A DNA stretch of 64,000 nucleotides from Lithospermum erythrorhizon (GCA_019722365.1 JADFUC010001385.1:1-64000); one strand, 5' to 3'; counted from the first letter of the stretch, positions 34,589-45,822 are shown. Notes: generated by a model not told the origin, from the sequence alone. Numbers and translations are program-made.

Positions 34589-35412
34589 TCAAGATTTAGA
34601 GTCTATATGCTTTAGAGTTTTACATACCCATAAAGGCACTTTAATGCCTTTGGGTCCCAACTTAAACCTTGTATCAAAGTTTTTATAGTAGGCTATGTAC
34701 CTCCACACTTTGAAATATTTCAAGTTGGGTTTCCTACCACCATTCCATAGTTCATAAGGTGAAACCTTGAACTTCTTAGAGGGGATCCTATTATATACAT
34801 GACAAGCTATTAACAAAGCTTTTCTCCATAAATTATTTATTGTTGGAACTCCTGGCGTGCATTCACCATCTCAACTAAGGATCGGTTTTTCCTTTCGGCT
34901 AAACCATTTTGTTGCGGAGAATATGGAGCTGTTTGTTGGTGTATGATGCCTTCGTTTGCACAAAATTCATCAAACTCCTTAGGAAAATACTCCCCACCTC
35001 TATCACTCCTTAGGATTTTAATCTTTTTCTCTTTTTGATTGTCCACTATCCTTTTGAAGTCTTTGAATTTCTCAAAAGTTTCCTCCTTAATCCTTAGTAG
35101 ATAGACATATGTATATCTTGAATGGTCATCAATAAAGGTTATGAAATACCTTTTACCATTTCTCCTATACAATCCATTTAACTCTCAAATGTCCGAGTGC
35201 ACAAGTTCAAGCAACTCGGTTTTTCTCTCAACCTTTTTGAAAGGTTTCTTAGGCATTTTAGCCTTCACACAAACTTCACATTTTTCATCATCATTCCCAT
35301 TGACTTTCAAGTAATCATGCTTAGACATAAATGAAACATATTTCTTATTAATATGACCAAGTCTAGCATGCCAAGTATTAAAAGAATCAACCAAGTAGCG
35401 AAGCATTAGCAC
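34589..35412 (-). pseudogene. Copia GAG-pre-integrase and integrase
   Basis: The minus strand carries WHARLGHINKKYVSFMSK, CEVCVKAKMPKKPF (zinc-binding H and C residues of the pre-integrase), then LELVHSDI, then YFITFIDDHSRYTYVYLL, LRSDRGGEYFPKEFDEFC and PYSPQQNGLAERKNRSL. The DDE catalytic residues can be placed at HSD, RSDRGGEY and NGLAERKN. Three frames are needed, with breaks at about 35175-35185 and 34820-34835. Confidence 0.9.
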
Positions 35413-35899
35413 ATTAATAGAGTTTTAAGCGTGCCTCCGATTGGAGTATCCTTTTCCGACGAACACTCCACCTTTGGTGATTACAACTTTATCAGATTCG
35501 AGTGTGACTTTCAGTTCACTCTTACATAAGAGACTAGCAGAAATAAGATTTTCTTGGTTAGAATTTACAAAACACATTCACTAAAGTGACTTCCCACTAG
35601 TGAAGAATAGTTTAACACTTCCTTTGCCTTGAACTTTAGCCCTTGCATTATTTCCCATGAGAATCTCTTTATCACCACTTACATCATTGTAAGTCTTGAA
35701 TAAATTTTTGTTATTGCACACATGAATGGTGCTCGAGAATCAACCGCGATCCTTAGTCCTTTGATGGTTGCCGTGTTGAGTTCGGTGACCATTGCAGCAA
35801 TGAACTCCTCGGCCTCGGCCATATTCACATCACACGATTGATTGCTCCTTGCATTGTTTGGATTCTACGACATATTCTTTCTTTGTTCAAGAACTACGC

Positions 35900-36720
35900 T
35901 CGAATATAGTGTCGCTTTCTTCACGTAGAGAGAGAAACAGGACTATCCTTCTTCCGGTAGAGGATCCTGCTTAGAAACTCTTTCTTCTTTCCTTTGAAGT
36001 GTTTGGATTTTTCACCAAACCCAAAAGAAGATTCAACAGAAACATAGTTGGCTTTTTCACATCCAAGATTCACTTTCCTTGAACGATTCTCAACCTCAAC
36101 TTGCATATTTGTAGTCAATTGTTGTACCATAAAAGTTTCGTTAGGACGAAGAATCTTTTTACAATACGAATTCCAAGATGGTGGCAATTTTGAAAGAATT
36201 GCCAACTACATATCTCGAGGACTCTGATATCCAGCTGTGAGTTTGAAATATACCGTCAAGGCTAATCTCATCCATCATAGATTTATTAGGATCAAACTTA
36301 TTATCAAAGTTATTAACAACAATGAAGCGATCGGTAACTTTTTTTAGATTAAAATACTTGTTGTGAAGTGCATCCCAAATCTCTTTTGCCTCTTTCATTG
36401 CTTTATACACATATTGTTGGCGTCTTTGAGGTGAATTCTAAAGATATCCTCACACCACGTCACTTCATTGTTTTCCTTTTTTGCAATAGCAACCGTGTGA
36501 CCTTCTTTTGATGTTCATCCGTCTCGAATTGATCTCGGAGCAATGGCTCCAAATTGTTACTCGAGAATGTAGAAACATCCAATGGATGTGGCTTGGGTTG
36601 ACTTCGATCTTGCCAACGATCAAAGTCATTACCATCAAATTTGTCAAATTGATCAGCTTCAAATATGTTCGGTGTTGTCACAAGACTTGGATGCATGGTT
36701 GAACTTCCACTAATATCCAT
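35900..36720 (-). pseudogene. Copia gag remnant
   Basis: It begins MDISGSSTMHPSLVTTPNIF at 36720, only 24 bases inside the 5' LTR. The reading contains DKFDGNDFDRWQ, then in other frames AKEIWDALHNKYF and AILSKLPPSWNSYCKKI, the standard UBN2/gag series. Cysteines of the zinc knuckle are not found in the expected place near 35900. It is broken at about 36460 and 36200. Confidence 0.85.
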
Positions 36721-36744
36721 TGTAGATCGGATAGTTCTTTAGAT

Positions 36745-37377
36745 TGTTGAATAATTCCTATTTATATTTTGAACAATAACAACAAAAACAAGAAGAAAAA
36801 TAAAATGGATCTCTATTTGAATCTTCACAATACAACACTTGACTATAATCTTGGAGTACAACAAACAAACACTAGAATACTAACTTCCTAGAATCGTTCC
36901 CCCCGGAACTTTCCTAAAGAACTATTTCTGGTATAGGAATAATCTTCGTGGATAAGACAATGATTTGAAAGGTTGATACTACTTGTATAAGTTGCAGAAA
37001 TTTCGTGGGTATTATTGTGAGCAAGAAGAAGAACACATTTCAGAAAAATTGTGTTGCGTTTTTCTCTTCTTTTCTTTCTATATAGGATCTCTTCACAAAT
37101 TAGTTTCCAAAATCCTTTGGTTGTACTGTCACACTTAGAATGCATTAAAACCTCAAGAAATTTGCATTAAGACATTTGTTTTCACACCAAAAATCACCAA
37201 CCAATGGATACATTTAAAAATGAAACGTTTAGAAACTGTCTGAGAACCCGCCAACCGGGACTTAGGTAGGGACTTGTACAAGCCCCGAACTTGGCTCCGA
37301 TCTCCAATGGAGCAAAAAAGCCGGCGATCGGAATAGGAACTCCATTTCAAGTCTGGCCCCGTCTCAAATATTTAACA
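36745..37377 (-). repeat. 5' LTR of copia element
   Basis: Plus-strand ends are tgttgaataattcc and ctcaaatatttaaca (633 bp). A ctatatag TATA-like element on the minus strand lies near 37078-37088. No initiator-Met primer binding site follows; see findings. Confidence 0.9.
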
Positions 37378-38685
37378 ATATATATCTTACTACACGAAGT
37401 AGTGCAGATGACGAAGCAAGGGCTTATAGATTAGCATTAGTTTGAGCAATGCTTTTAAGGGCAACTTCGTATTATAATTTTTTCATAAAACAACGAGTAG
37501 AGTTTGCTATGAATGAAACTTTTCAGTGATTGCCTCTGATCTATATCGTTTTTGTATTTAGGCATTTTGTTGTGTGTGTTTTACTGGAAATCTGGAATAC
37601 AATGTGGTCATCAGTTAAAAACTCGATTTGTTGTATCTGGGGGGATTTGGTTTGGTTTATCTCTTTAGCCCGTAAATTTATAGTTCAAGTAATTATTAGG
37701 TGATTTTTAAAAAAAAAATTAGCGATGAGCCGATAAGTATTACAAATAACAAATATAAAAAATTCTAACTAATATAACAGCTAGAGCGAGTGCTCCAAAC
37801 AAAGTATAAAATAATATTATGCCTACAACAAAAGTTGAACCCGAAACCTTCTAATGAAAGTTCGGGTCAGATAAACTATTAACTTCGATCTTATTCTAAT
37901 ATGATATTATTCTAATATCTTATTCCAATATCTTACTATTAAATTACTATTCCTCATTTGGTTTACCGAAACTTATGATTCGTTATTTATCTTAGATATT
38001 TTAAAATGCTCTTTTGTACATTGATGTAAGCGAAGAGGGTATTTTTTGTTTTATTTTCGTTTGAAGAAACTAATATTAGATGATTTATGAAATTGTAATC
38101 ATTAAAATAAGTAAAAAAATATATACCTTTTTAGCAGGGCCTTCTCGTTTCAAATGGGGACCTTCTTCCAAGTCATGAAAATAATTTTGTTTAAACAGGA
38201 AGTGATCCTTGTCTAAAAAAGAAAGCATCAACTACATAAAAAAATAAGAAGAGAATCACTACTAACATGACTCGAACTTGCACGCATTAAAACTTTTGCA
38301 CCATTATTACCAATTAGTTATATTTCATATACAGTCACATGATATATAAAATATTAGGACCCCTTTGGATTTGAGGCCTTGTTCGAAAAACCTTTTGGCA
38401 CTACATGATAGACGCCCATACTTTTTAGTATTTTTATGACCGGCATATATATATAGAAATCGAGATTGGTACATAACAATTTTGTATTTTTAATGTACTC
38501 CTCGATTATTACCCTCACAATTATATGTCAATCAAATTATGTGTAACAATTTTAGGATCCTTAAGTTTGTTAAGTTTAATTTAATTAATTATCAAAAATC
38601 AAATAAGCCTATCTATTAGCGACGAAGAGGTAAATTCATTTATTTTTTAATTATTTATCTGTTAATAAATTTTTTATTTTGTCAG
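37378..38685. other. 3' part of the transferase intron
   Basis: AT-rich sequence with no recognised gene or complete repeat. It ends with a pyrimidine-rich acceptor (ttttttattttgtcag). Confidence 0.5.
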
Positions 38686-39183
38686 GATACCGATATATTG
38701 TGGTTAAGAAATCCCTTTCTTAAACTCGGCTTCACTGGTGATGTTGATTTTCATATTAGTACAGACTCATTCAATGGTAATGAATGGTCACAAGAAAATC
38801 ATATCAATACAGGGTTTTACATGGTAAAATCAAACAACAAGACAATTGCAATATTTGATGAATGGTATGCTAGGAAAAAAAATTCCCAAGGATTGAAAGA
38901 GCAAGATGTTCTTGAAAATATGAAGAAAGAGGGGATGTTCAAAAAATTTGGGTTAAGTGTCAAATTCTTGAATACCGTTGATTTTAGTGGGTTTTGTCAA
39001 GACAGTACAGATGTGCAACGTGTAACTACAGTTCATGCAAATTGTTGTCGTACTGTAAGGGCCAAGCTGCTTGATCTCACTACTGTTCTTCATGATTGGA
39101 AAAAGTTTAATAAGAACCCTCTGTCAAATGAAAGTTTTGTATGGTCAAAGCACATAGCATGTGGAAATTCTTGGAACAGTTAG
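38686..39183 (+). CDS. Nucleotide-diphospho-sugar transferase family protein, exon 2
   Basis: This exon gives residues 126-290 of the transferase begun at 18163 and ends at TAG 39181-39183. It opens with DTDILWLRNPF: D-T-D is the DxD motif (DADVMW in many relatives) expected to hold the metal and nucleotide sugar. Further family blocks are GDVDFHISTDSF, NTGFYMVKSNNKTIAIFDEW, KEQDVLENM, FLNTVDFSGFCQDSTD, TVHANCCRTVRAKLLDL and 'VLHDWKKF'. The acceptor ends at 38685; the frame also runs upstream into the intron for lack of stops, so its boundary rests on the acceptor and family alignment. The combined product of about 290 residues lacks an N-terminal membrane anchor. The exon has no premature stop or frameshift. 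Confidence 0.9.
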   Translation, partial: DTDILWLRNPFLKLGFTGDVDFHISTDSFNGNEWSQENHINTGFYMVKSNNKTIAIFDEWYARKKNSQGLKEQDVLENMKKEGMFKKFGLSVKFLNTVDFSGFCQDSTDVQRVTTVHANCCRTVRAKLLDLTTVLHDWKKFNKNPLSNESFVWSKHIACGNSWNS

Positions 39184-39480
39184 ACTTTCAACAAATATAA
39201 AAACCCAAAAATGACTCCTTATTGGCCTGAATAGATATATGATACGAACATTCGTCCTTTTAATACAGTAGCTTGATAGCTAGATTGTTCCCTTTGTATA
39301 TATTTTAAGTCACCCTTCTTTTGTTTTGGAAGGATTTGGAGTTTGTAATACTTCTTCACCAAGATACGTAGTATTTAGTTTTAGTATCTTTGTTATAGTT
39401 TATTGGGATATTATATTGATTGTATTGAATCGATTACATGTATGGGAAATCATGAATCATAAGGATGATCAACTTATCAT
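39184..39480 (+). other. Probable 3' UTR of the transferase gene
   Basis: AT-rich sequence without a gene. No perfect AATAAA was found close to the stop, so the polyadenylation point is unknown. Confidence 0.4.
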
Positions 39481-39495
39481 ATTTATTATATGTAC

Positions 39496-40020
39496 TAATG
39501 GTCGCGTTGATCATCTATGTTTATCCCGTGTTTCCTTTTAATTACCTATATTTCAAAGTTTATTGTTTGATGACCTAACTTTCGAGCGAATTGCGGAATG
39601 GTCCCCGAAAGTGGCACCAAGTTGCATTTTGGTCTCCAATAGTGGGACCGTAGGTGTTTAGTCCCCGTAACCTGAAAGTTGCTTTGATTCCCCATTTTAA
39701 TGGAGACATTATTTTTGTTATTGCATATTTATTGCAGTGGTATTTTTTGAAATTTTACTTATTTACTAATTACCGGATTGATCACCTATGTTTATCCTTG
39801 ACACTGTTTGATCACCTATGTTTCAAAGTGTCCCATTTGATCATCAAACTTTTCAAAATTGATCTCTTTATTTTTTCCGTCCAAATTTGAGTAAATAAAG
39901 GGAAGGGTGAGATTCGAACCCCCAACACTTTTGGAAGTTAGGTGAACAAAAAGGACCCTTTAAAATATAGGTGATCAAAAGAAGACACAAGATAAACATA
40001 GGTGATCAATGCGACCATTA
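39496..40020. mobile_element. Inverted-repeat (MITE-like) element, 525 bp
   Basis: The first 35 bases (taatggtcgcgttgatcatc and on through ctatgtttatcccgtgt) reappear in reverse at 39986-40020 with few changes. A second pair of 'gatcacctatgttt' repeats lies inside (39778-39812), suggesting one copy inserted in another or an internal duplication. No transposase is present. The superfamily is not assigned. Confidence 0.6.
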
Positions 40021-40134
40021 ATCCTTATTATATTTGATATTGATTATTGATTTAGTTTTCATGTATTAATATTCTCCTTTATATGTACAAGGTGTGTATC
40101 TGCTGATTAGACATACTAATATTCTCTACTTATT

Positions 40135-40407
40135 CACATTATTAGTTATTAAATTATCATTCTCTCTAAAAAATCTAAAAGTTAGGAAAAAAATAGTATC
40201 TTTTAAATTAATAATTCCACCTCTTAATTGATAACTCATGAGTTCTAATAGGAATTAACAAGGATTGTTTCTTCCCTTTTCACATTATTAATTAATAAAT
40301 TACCATTCTCTCTAAAAACATAAAAGTTAGGGAAAAAAAAATTATTTTTTATTAATAATTCCACCTCTTAATTGATAACTCATGAGTTCTAATAGGAATT
40401 AACTACT
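40135..40407. repeat. Tandem duplication, 146-bp unit
   Basis: The cacattatta...aaattaccattctctctaaaaa block and the ccacctcttaattgataact block occur in the same order at 40135-40280 and 40281-40407. A related fragment is at about 52157-52205. Confidence 0.8.
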
Positions 40408-40868
40408 ATTAAGTATTCATCAAATTTTTTACTTGCAGATACGTAAAATTATCAAGGGAATTATCAACACATACGTACGGTTTGAAAATGATACATCACA
40501 TATATTTGACATATATAAACTTTATCATTGACATACATCCCACTTTTTAATTAACTTCATTTATTTATCTCCACTGCATGTTTAAAGGTATGTATTGAAT
40601 AACATAATTATTTTTGCTCCATTTTGCATGTATAACTTTCATGATTTAATTCACAAGAATGCATGTCATATATATAATATATATACATATATGCATGCCT
40701 CTTATATTATATGTTATTAATTTATTACTCATTTTATCAATATGGTTTTCTCATCATATTTCATTTTCAATCTTTAGTTGTAACGAACCGCTTGTTGGAT
40801 ACTTTGAAACTAAGATGGGTAGTAATCTACATGAGTAAGCGTGTACAGTAGGAAAAGCTGACAAGAAA

Positions 40869-40873
40869 ATATA
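40869..40873. repeat. Target-site duplication ATATA of solo LTR
   Basis: ATATA directly precedes the solo LTR and also follows it at 43436-43440. Chance agreement in AT-rich DNA is possible, but both lie exactly at the TG/CA ends. Confidence 0.7.
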
Positions 40874-43435
40874 TGTAACGACCGCGCGGGTCGGCCGCCA
40901 CGAGTGAGAGTCATTAAAATCCGGAACACCATAGTCGCTGAGCCGATGGGCGACTCGGTTTAAACTGGTCGTTTCATCAAAAAATGTGATCCTGATTAAC
41001 TTTCCCCAAATAAAAATAGTTTTAAAATTTATAATCCATCGGTGATATCAAAGCGACTAACCCATATATATATACCAACATATCCCAAGATAAAAAACAA
41101 TGCGGAAAGACTCTGATAGATGATAAATGCGTATCCACGAATACAAAAATGACAACGGCCCATGAGGCTAAAGTTTCAAAGGAAAATGCAACAATCAAAA
41201 TAGTTGACAACACGTCAAAATCGTTGTGAGGGATCCGCCACGGTCTTTCGCTTTTAGCCACCGAATGAAAACTCTCAAAGCGACCTCTTGGCTCAGCGTA
41301 TCTGTCGACTGGCACAAATGAAATGCGCCCAATCTGAAAAGGGTGTAAGCCGCGAGAGAAGCTTAGTGAAACTTAACAGGGGTGGCGAACTTACCATCAC
41401 AGATAGGTCAATCGGTAATATAATAGTCACATATGAATAAAATACATATATCTAGGACTACCTAATAAGGTCATACAACATAATTCCAAGGTAAATCTCA
41501 GACATAATACATGAAGATATAATAGAAGGTTTCGTGGCGCACAATTCGAGAGAAAGAAATCGATAGACTTCAATAATGACTAAAACTCTAGTCGTGAACC
41601 TCACATCTGCCATGTCCCCACCGGTATACCATCCTCTAATGCGCGCCATACTCAATCCGTCTACTTGCGAGGAATGGACTAATCAATAATCACCCAGCAG
41701 CTTATACCGCGGTATAAAGCCAAAACCGCACTTACACAAGTATAAAGCGCGCATATACACAAAGTATAAGACACATCGCTCATACGCTAAGTACAAGGCA
41801 CGCGCTCTTATCCCCAGTGAAATTATAAGGCACACGGCTCTTATACACTAAGTATAAGGCACACCGGCTATACTGCCCAAGTATAAGGCACGCGGCGGCT
41901 TATACAATATGTATAAGGCACGTATCGTCGCGTATCCTGAGGAAGGAGAGTCGCGCAACCCCTAATCGTCCCGACATGGTCAAATCACATTTCGAGTCAC
42001 CTCGAGTCATGCATAGCTACCGCGTCACACTCCGATAACCGGCTACTCTGCTCCCAAAACAATATCCAAGCCTGCGGCTAAAACATCTCACAATCGTAAG
42101 TCCAAACCTGATCGCCCGACAAGGCCACAAAAATCATAAGTGCCCGGCCAAGTACGGGGAAATCGAGAAATATAAGTTGGGAGTTCAAGCTATTACTTAC
42201 CTCAAGCAATCTTCAACGCCCACGGAGATATAATCACATAATCATATAACAATTACATGGCATGTCATTCTCACGTAATCATAACCTGATAACATGTATA
42301 TCATTAGCGTAATCATGCTCGTAATGCGTATGTCGTTTCTCACATAATCATATCATAATAACATGTTCACACAATTTAAAGTGATAAGTAAAGTAACACC
42401 CGTGGACCAAGTACTACGCCTCACCGCTAGCTACCATGAGCCAGCGAAAGACAATCAGGTAAGCGCTTACTTTCCCGCGATCAGCCTTTACTTGACACCG
42501 GAAAGTATGTCCAGGCCTACTTTACTATCTGGAAACAAAGATACATAACCAACACTTAGGGAACTATCTCTACAACGGTCTAACATGACGGATAAACTAT
42601 CGAATTATAATCCCATTGAACGACCCAGTCGATCCCCATTTACAATTTCATCGATTCTTGTCATTCTAGATCGACTTATAAATCATTTTAGTTAATCGTG
42701 GTCCATAATTAACAACCTATACTCCGATATCAATTATATTTCGACTTGATTAACTTCTTCAACCTAAGCGCCTTTAATCAATTTTTAAATCACCAATTTA
42801 ATATCCATGATAACTATAATAAGGTCCCGACCCGAAAGTCAGCGAAAACCTAAAAGTCAACCCGGCCATAGCATCCTGGTGATCTCTAAATCACGAATTA
42901 ATCGCCTTAGCCATCCACGGAACCCATAACCAACTAGATTCATCATAAAAAATTGAATTATGGAAAAGTCAACTATGTCGAAAACCCGAAATATCTTGAA
43001 AGACTTGAAATTTCTTACGCCTTCGAAAGAAGAGAATGATAGAGGAGAAAAGATATTCTGACGATCTTGAGTTTGAGCGACAATCGAAGAGAGAAATGGA
43101 AAATGAAATTTTTTAAGGGGGAGGGGAAGCTATTTTCGGCCAAACCATGAAAGAAGAAGATGATGAAGTGTTTGATAATGATGATGTGGAAGATAAGCAT
43201 GACTAGATATTTAAAAACTCGAGTCCCGTTCGGTTTCGGTTAATTTCTCATTTATCGTATTTAAATCTCAGCGAACCCGATTGCAAAGATAATTTTCCAT
43301 AGCAAAAACTACTAAATTATAAATGTGATTCGGCTAAAAAATTTCAGAAATAATATTATCATCGAAATTATTTATACTATCCCGGGTCCGCGGACGAAAA
43401 AATTAAATATTTTTTTTAAGCCGCGGGTTATTACA
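40874..43435 (-). repeat. Solo LTR of chromovirus-like gypsy family
   Basis: A 2562-bp LTR with ends tgtaacgacc(g)cgcggg and ccgcgggttattaca (on the minus strand TGTAATAACCCGCGG...CCCGCGCGGTCGTTACA). It is the reverse-oriented counterpart of 11302-13711. No primer site, gag-pol or second LTR adjoins it, and ATATA flanks both sides, the signature of LTR-LTR recombination that removed the body of an element. Confidence 0.85.
41700..41935 (-). repeat. Hairpin minisatellite in solo LTR, about 8 units
   Basis: Units of roughly 23-33 bp follow the pattern cttatacactaagtataagg plus cac(g/a)cgg. Each contains an inverted repeat (cttata/tataag) able to form a short hairpin. Confidence 0.75.
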
Positions 43436-45599
43436 ATATATAACGAGAATCTTGCCAAAATAATAATCTAAAGTCTCGACAATATTTTATCAACATCAAA
43501 ACATATATATATAAACGTGATCCAAAATAAAACCACGCCGATTGAAATGCTATAAAATATGAGGATCGAGAAGAAGAAGGCGGTGAGGATATCTAGCCAC
43601 CACCCGAATTGTGCCTACGATTATACCGAGATCCTCTCCCCCAAAAGATGGTGCGACACGAGCGTCTCCTTGGCCTAAAATTAAGGGGTCCCAAATAAAA
43701 GGTGGTGGCTTCAGTAGATATTTATATAACTTGAACCGTAACTAATCAAACATATATGCATATGTAAACATATAGTCTGTAGTGTAATCCGACGGAAATA
43801 AACTATCACATACACAATTAAAAATATCCAGGTATATCGCTTTTCCAAGCAACAATAACTCTGTCAGGCCACTACATTAGAGTTTCTCCTCCCAATAGAA
43901 GAAAAATGGCGTCACTTTCGTTGCTTCTACTCCGACAAGCAGGGATAAAAAAAATCAATTACTCGTTGGTTCTCACTCGACAAACAAGAACAAAAAGTAT
44001 AAATCGATTTACTATTTAGCCCACTCAAATGACAGGAAAACTTGACTGTTTGTAGGAAGTATCAATAACCGAATAGAGTTCAACAACAAATCACAACTCA
44101 GATATCACAACTGATCATATCACAATTTAATAAATAACAATACTCAACGTCGCAAGTCTCAATATCACAAATCACATATATAACTCATTTAGTAAAACTA
44201 TAAAACTCACATATACCTGATATGAAAGATTATGTCGCGTGATATCATGCTCCCCTCAGCCAAAAACCAAATATCATAGCGTACTACCTGACGACTACTC
44301 GAACCACACTCGATATCGATATCTAAAGAATATAAATATGCTCACAATCACATTTCGGTTTCCTTATTGTGGTAAACGTAGTTAAATTCTAAATAAATTA
44401 CTAATTTTGATTATTTAACAAAAACTTCAATCTTTAATATAATAGTGTTTTCTCATATTTATAAATTTAGTTTTTATCGAAAAAGATCTAAATTCAAAAA
44501 ATTCAAAAATAATTATAATAAACTAAAAATTTACTAAATAATATATTAAAATCGATATTTATTCTTATAATTGAAATTACAATTTATTTTAATTACTTTG
44601 GTTTTAATAAAACTAGTTATTTGTGCCTGATTTAACTTTGTGCAAATATTCATCCATTAATTTTATAATATCTTTTTAATAATATATATAATGAATATAA
44701 GAGGAGAAAATATCATCTGGCGTCATGTATTATGAGTTTTGGTAACTGACAATATACCACCATAGAAAAAATAACCGACAGCCTTTATTTTATTCTTTGT
44801 TTCCGGTAGTTTTGTCATATGTAATCAAATATTATGGAAGTTGAATTTTGGGTGGTTAGTTACTAAAAGGGTAAAATAGGAATATCAAAAGTTGGCTTCA
44901 CTTGTAACCACCAATAGGACCCCTTAGACATTATATATAGTATAGATAATAATCAAACATTCAAAATAAATAATTACATAAATAAAATATAACATCCCAA
45001 AATCAACTTAGTATTTTAAACTCAATGTTTATGAACGAAAATTAAAATTAATTATAAAATTGATAACAAAGCATAAACAAAATTTAAAAAAGTGCAAAGT
45101 TTATTTGCTTTATTGAGTTTGTTATAAATAAAATACTTAATTTTTCTAACTTAATTGAGATAAGAGGATTTAGGAAAGAAAAACAAAACTTGATGATATG
45201 GAAATGTGAGAGTGAGGTGGCAAAAAGAAATTTGGGGGGATTTTGTTCACTATTTTGTTTTTATTAAGGGGATAGATGATAACTATTCTTGTTTCTTAAT
45301 GATAGGGGAAAAAATGATAACTATGACTACTTGATAGTTTAGTAAATATATTGGACTTTTTTTTGTTTTTAAATGGGTCAAAGCCCAGTTAATTAATTGG
45401 ACGGTTTCAATCTATCCTACTAACAAAAATTTTGTTCTTGAAATTTAAACATATAATAATTACTAACCGTCGCTTAAAAGATATGAATCTTGAATCCTAG
45501 CGTCTTCCTGCTTCCCAAGTAGCTCTTCTATGCAGCAGTTATGCACTTGGCCTTCGCGGGGGAAATAACCTTCGTAACACCTTCTACGATATAAGAATT

Positions 45600-45779
45600 T
45601 CTTTGGGCATCTCGTCACGTAAGACCTCCTACAAGTTGTCGGTTGAGATTTTGGAATGTCAATTCATCGGGGAATATACTTTCGAAGGCAGATAGATGGA
45701 AAACATTCACAATTCGTCGGAGTTCGTGAGGTAAAGCCTACGATCGCCGCTCGTCCCGGCTTTATCAATAATCTCATAT
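45600..45779 (-). pseudogene. Gypsy integrase C-terminal end, left of Cassandra
   Basis: The minus strand reads EIIDKAG, then a worn YRL stretch, then LRRIVNVFHLSAFESIFPDE, matching the segment YRLALPP.LS.VH.VFHVS.LRKY.PDP. It joins the part at 46539-46630 when Cassandra is removed. Confidence 0.7.
45775..45779. repeat. Target-site duplication CATAT of Cassandra
   Basis: CATAT flanks the element on the left and again at 46539-46543. With one copy removed, the gypsy integrase frame reads through the junction. Confidence 0.8.
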
Positions 45780-45797
45780 TATAATACGACCCAAAAA

Positions 45798-45822
45798 TGT
45801 GTGTGTGTGTGTGTGTGTGTGA
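45798..45822. repeat. (GT)n microsatellite at LTR start
   Basis: About 12 GT units in the first Cassandra LTR; the second LTR has about 6 (46257-46269). Confidence 0.85.

Larger units (their letters stand above)
31549..37377 (-). mobile_element. Ty1/copia retrotransposon with both LTRs
   Basis: A minus-strand copia of 5.8 kb. The 5' LTR is 36745-37377, the 3' LTR is 31549-32226, and gag, integrase, RT and RNase H follow in order. A polypurine tract (aacagggggat on the minus strand) adjoins the 3' LTR. Long stretches of pol are open (247 codons in RT), so it is younger than the other copies, but stops and frameshifts split gag, protease and integrase. The flanks do not match (tcaag left, atata right), so no target duplication is visible. 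Confidence 0.9.
18538..38685 (+). other. 20.1-kb retroelement-filled intron of the transferase gene
   Basis: The donor gtatgt at 18538 and acceptor ttttgtcag ending at 38685 join two exons in phase 0. The joined exons give the family's continuous ...FIFT|DTDILW... sequence. The intron carries the TSD-bounded LTR element 18574-24406, tandem repeats 24.7-26.3 kb, MITEs at 25574-25811, 27124-28014 and 29276-29511, a solo LTR at 27447-27963, a copia fragment to 31548, and the copia element 31549-37377. Whether it is spliced efficiently cannot be judged from sequence. Confidence 0.8.
40779..44994 (-). repeat. 3' LTR of minus-strand gypsy, split by a solo LTR
   Basis: The left end tgtaacgaaccg (40779) and the right end aaatataaca (44994) form TG...CA termini. 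A worn polypurine-like ttttggga (minus strand) follows on the internal side. Removing the solo LTR and one copy of its duplication leaves about 1.6 kb. The right 0.6 kb is repeated, diverged, at about 51510-51700, next to the same pre-LTR sequence. Confidence 0.55.

Noticed and set aside
41690..41940. Short regular repeats as a CRISPR-like array
   Set aside because: Units are imperfect, spacers are not unique, and the array lies in an LTR of a plant retroelement.
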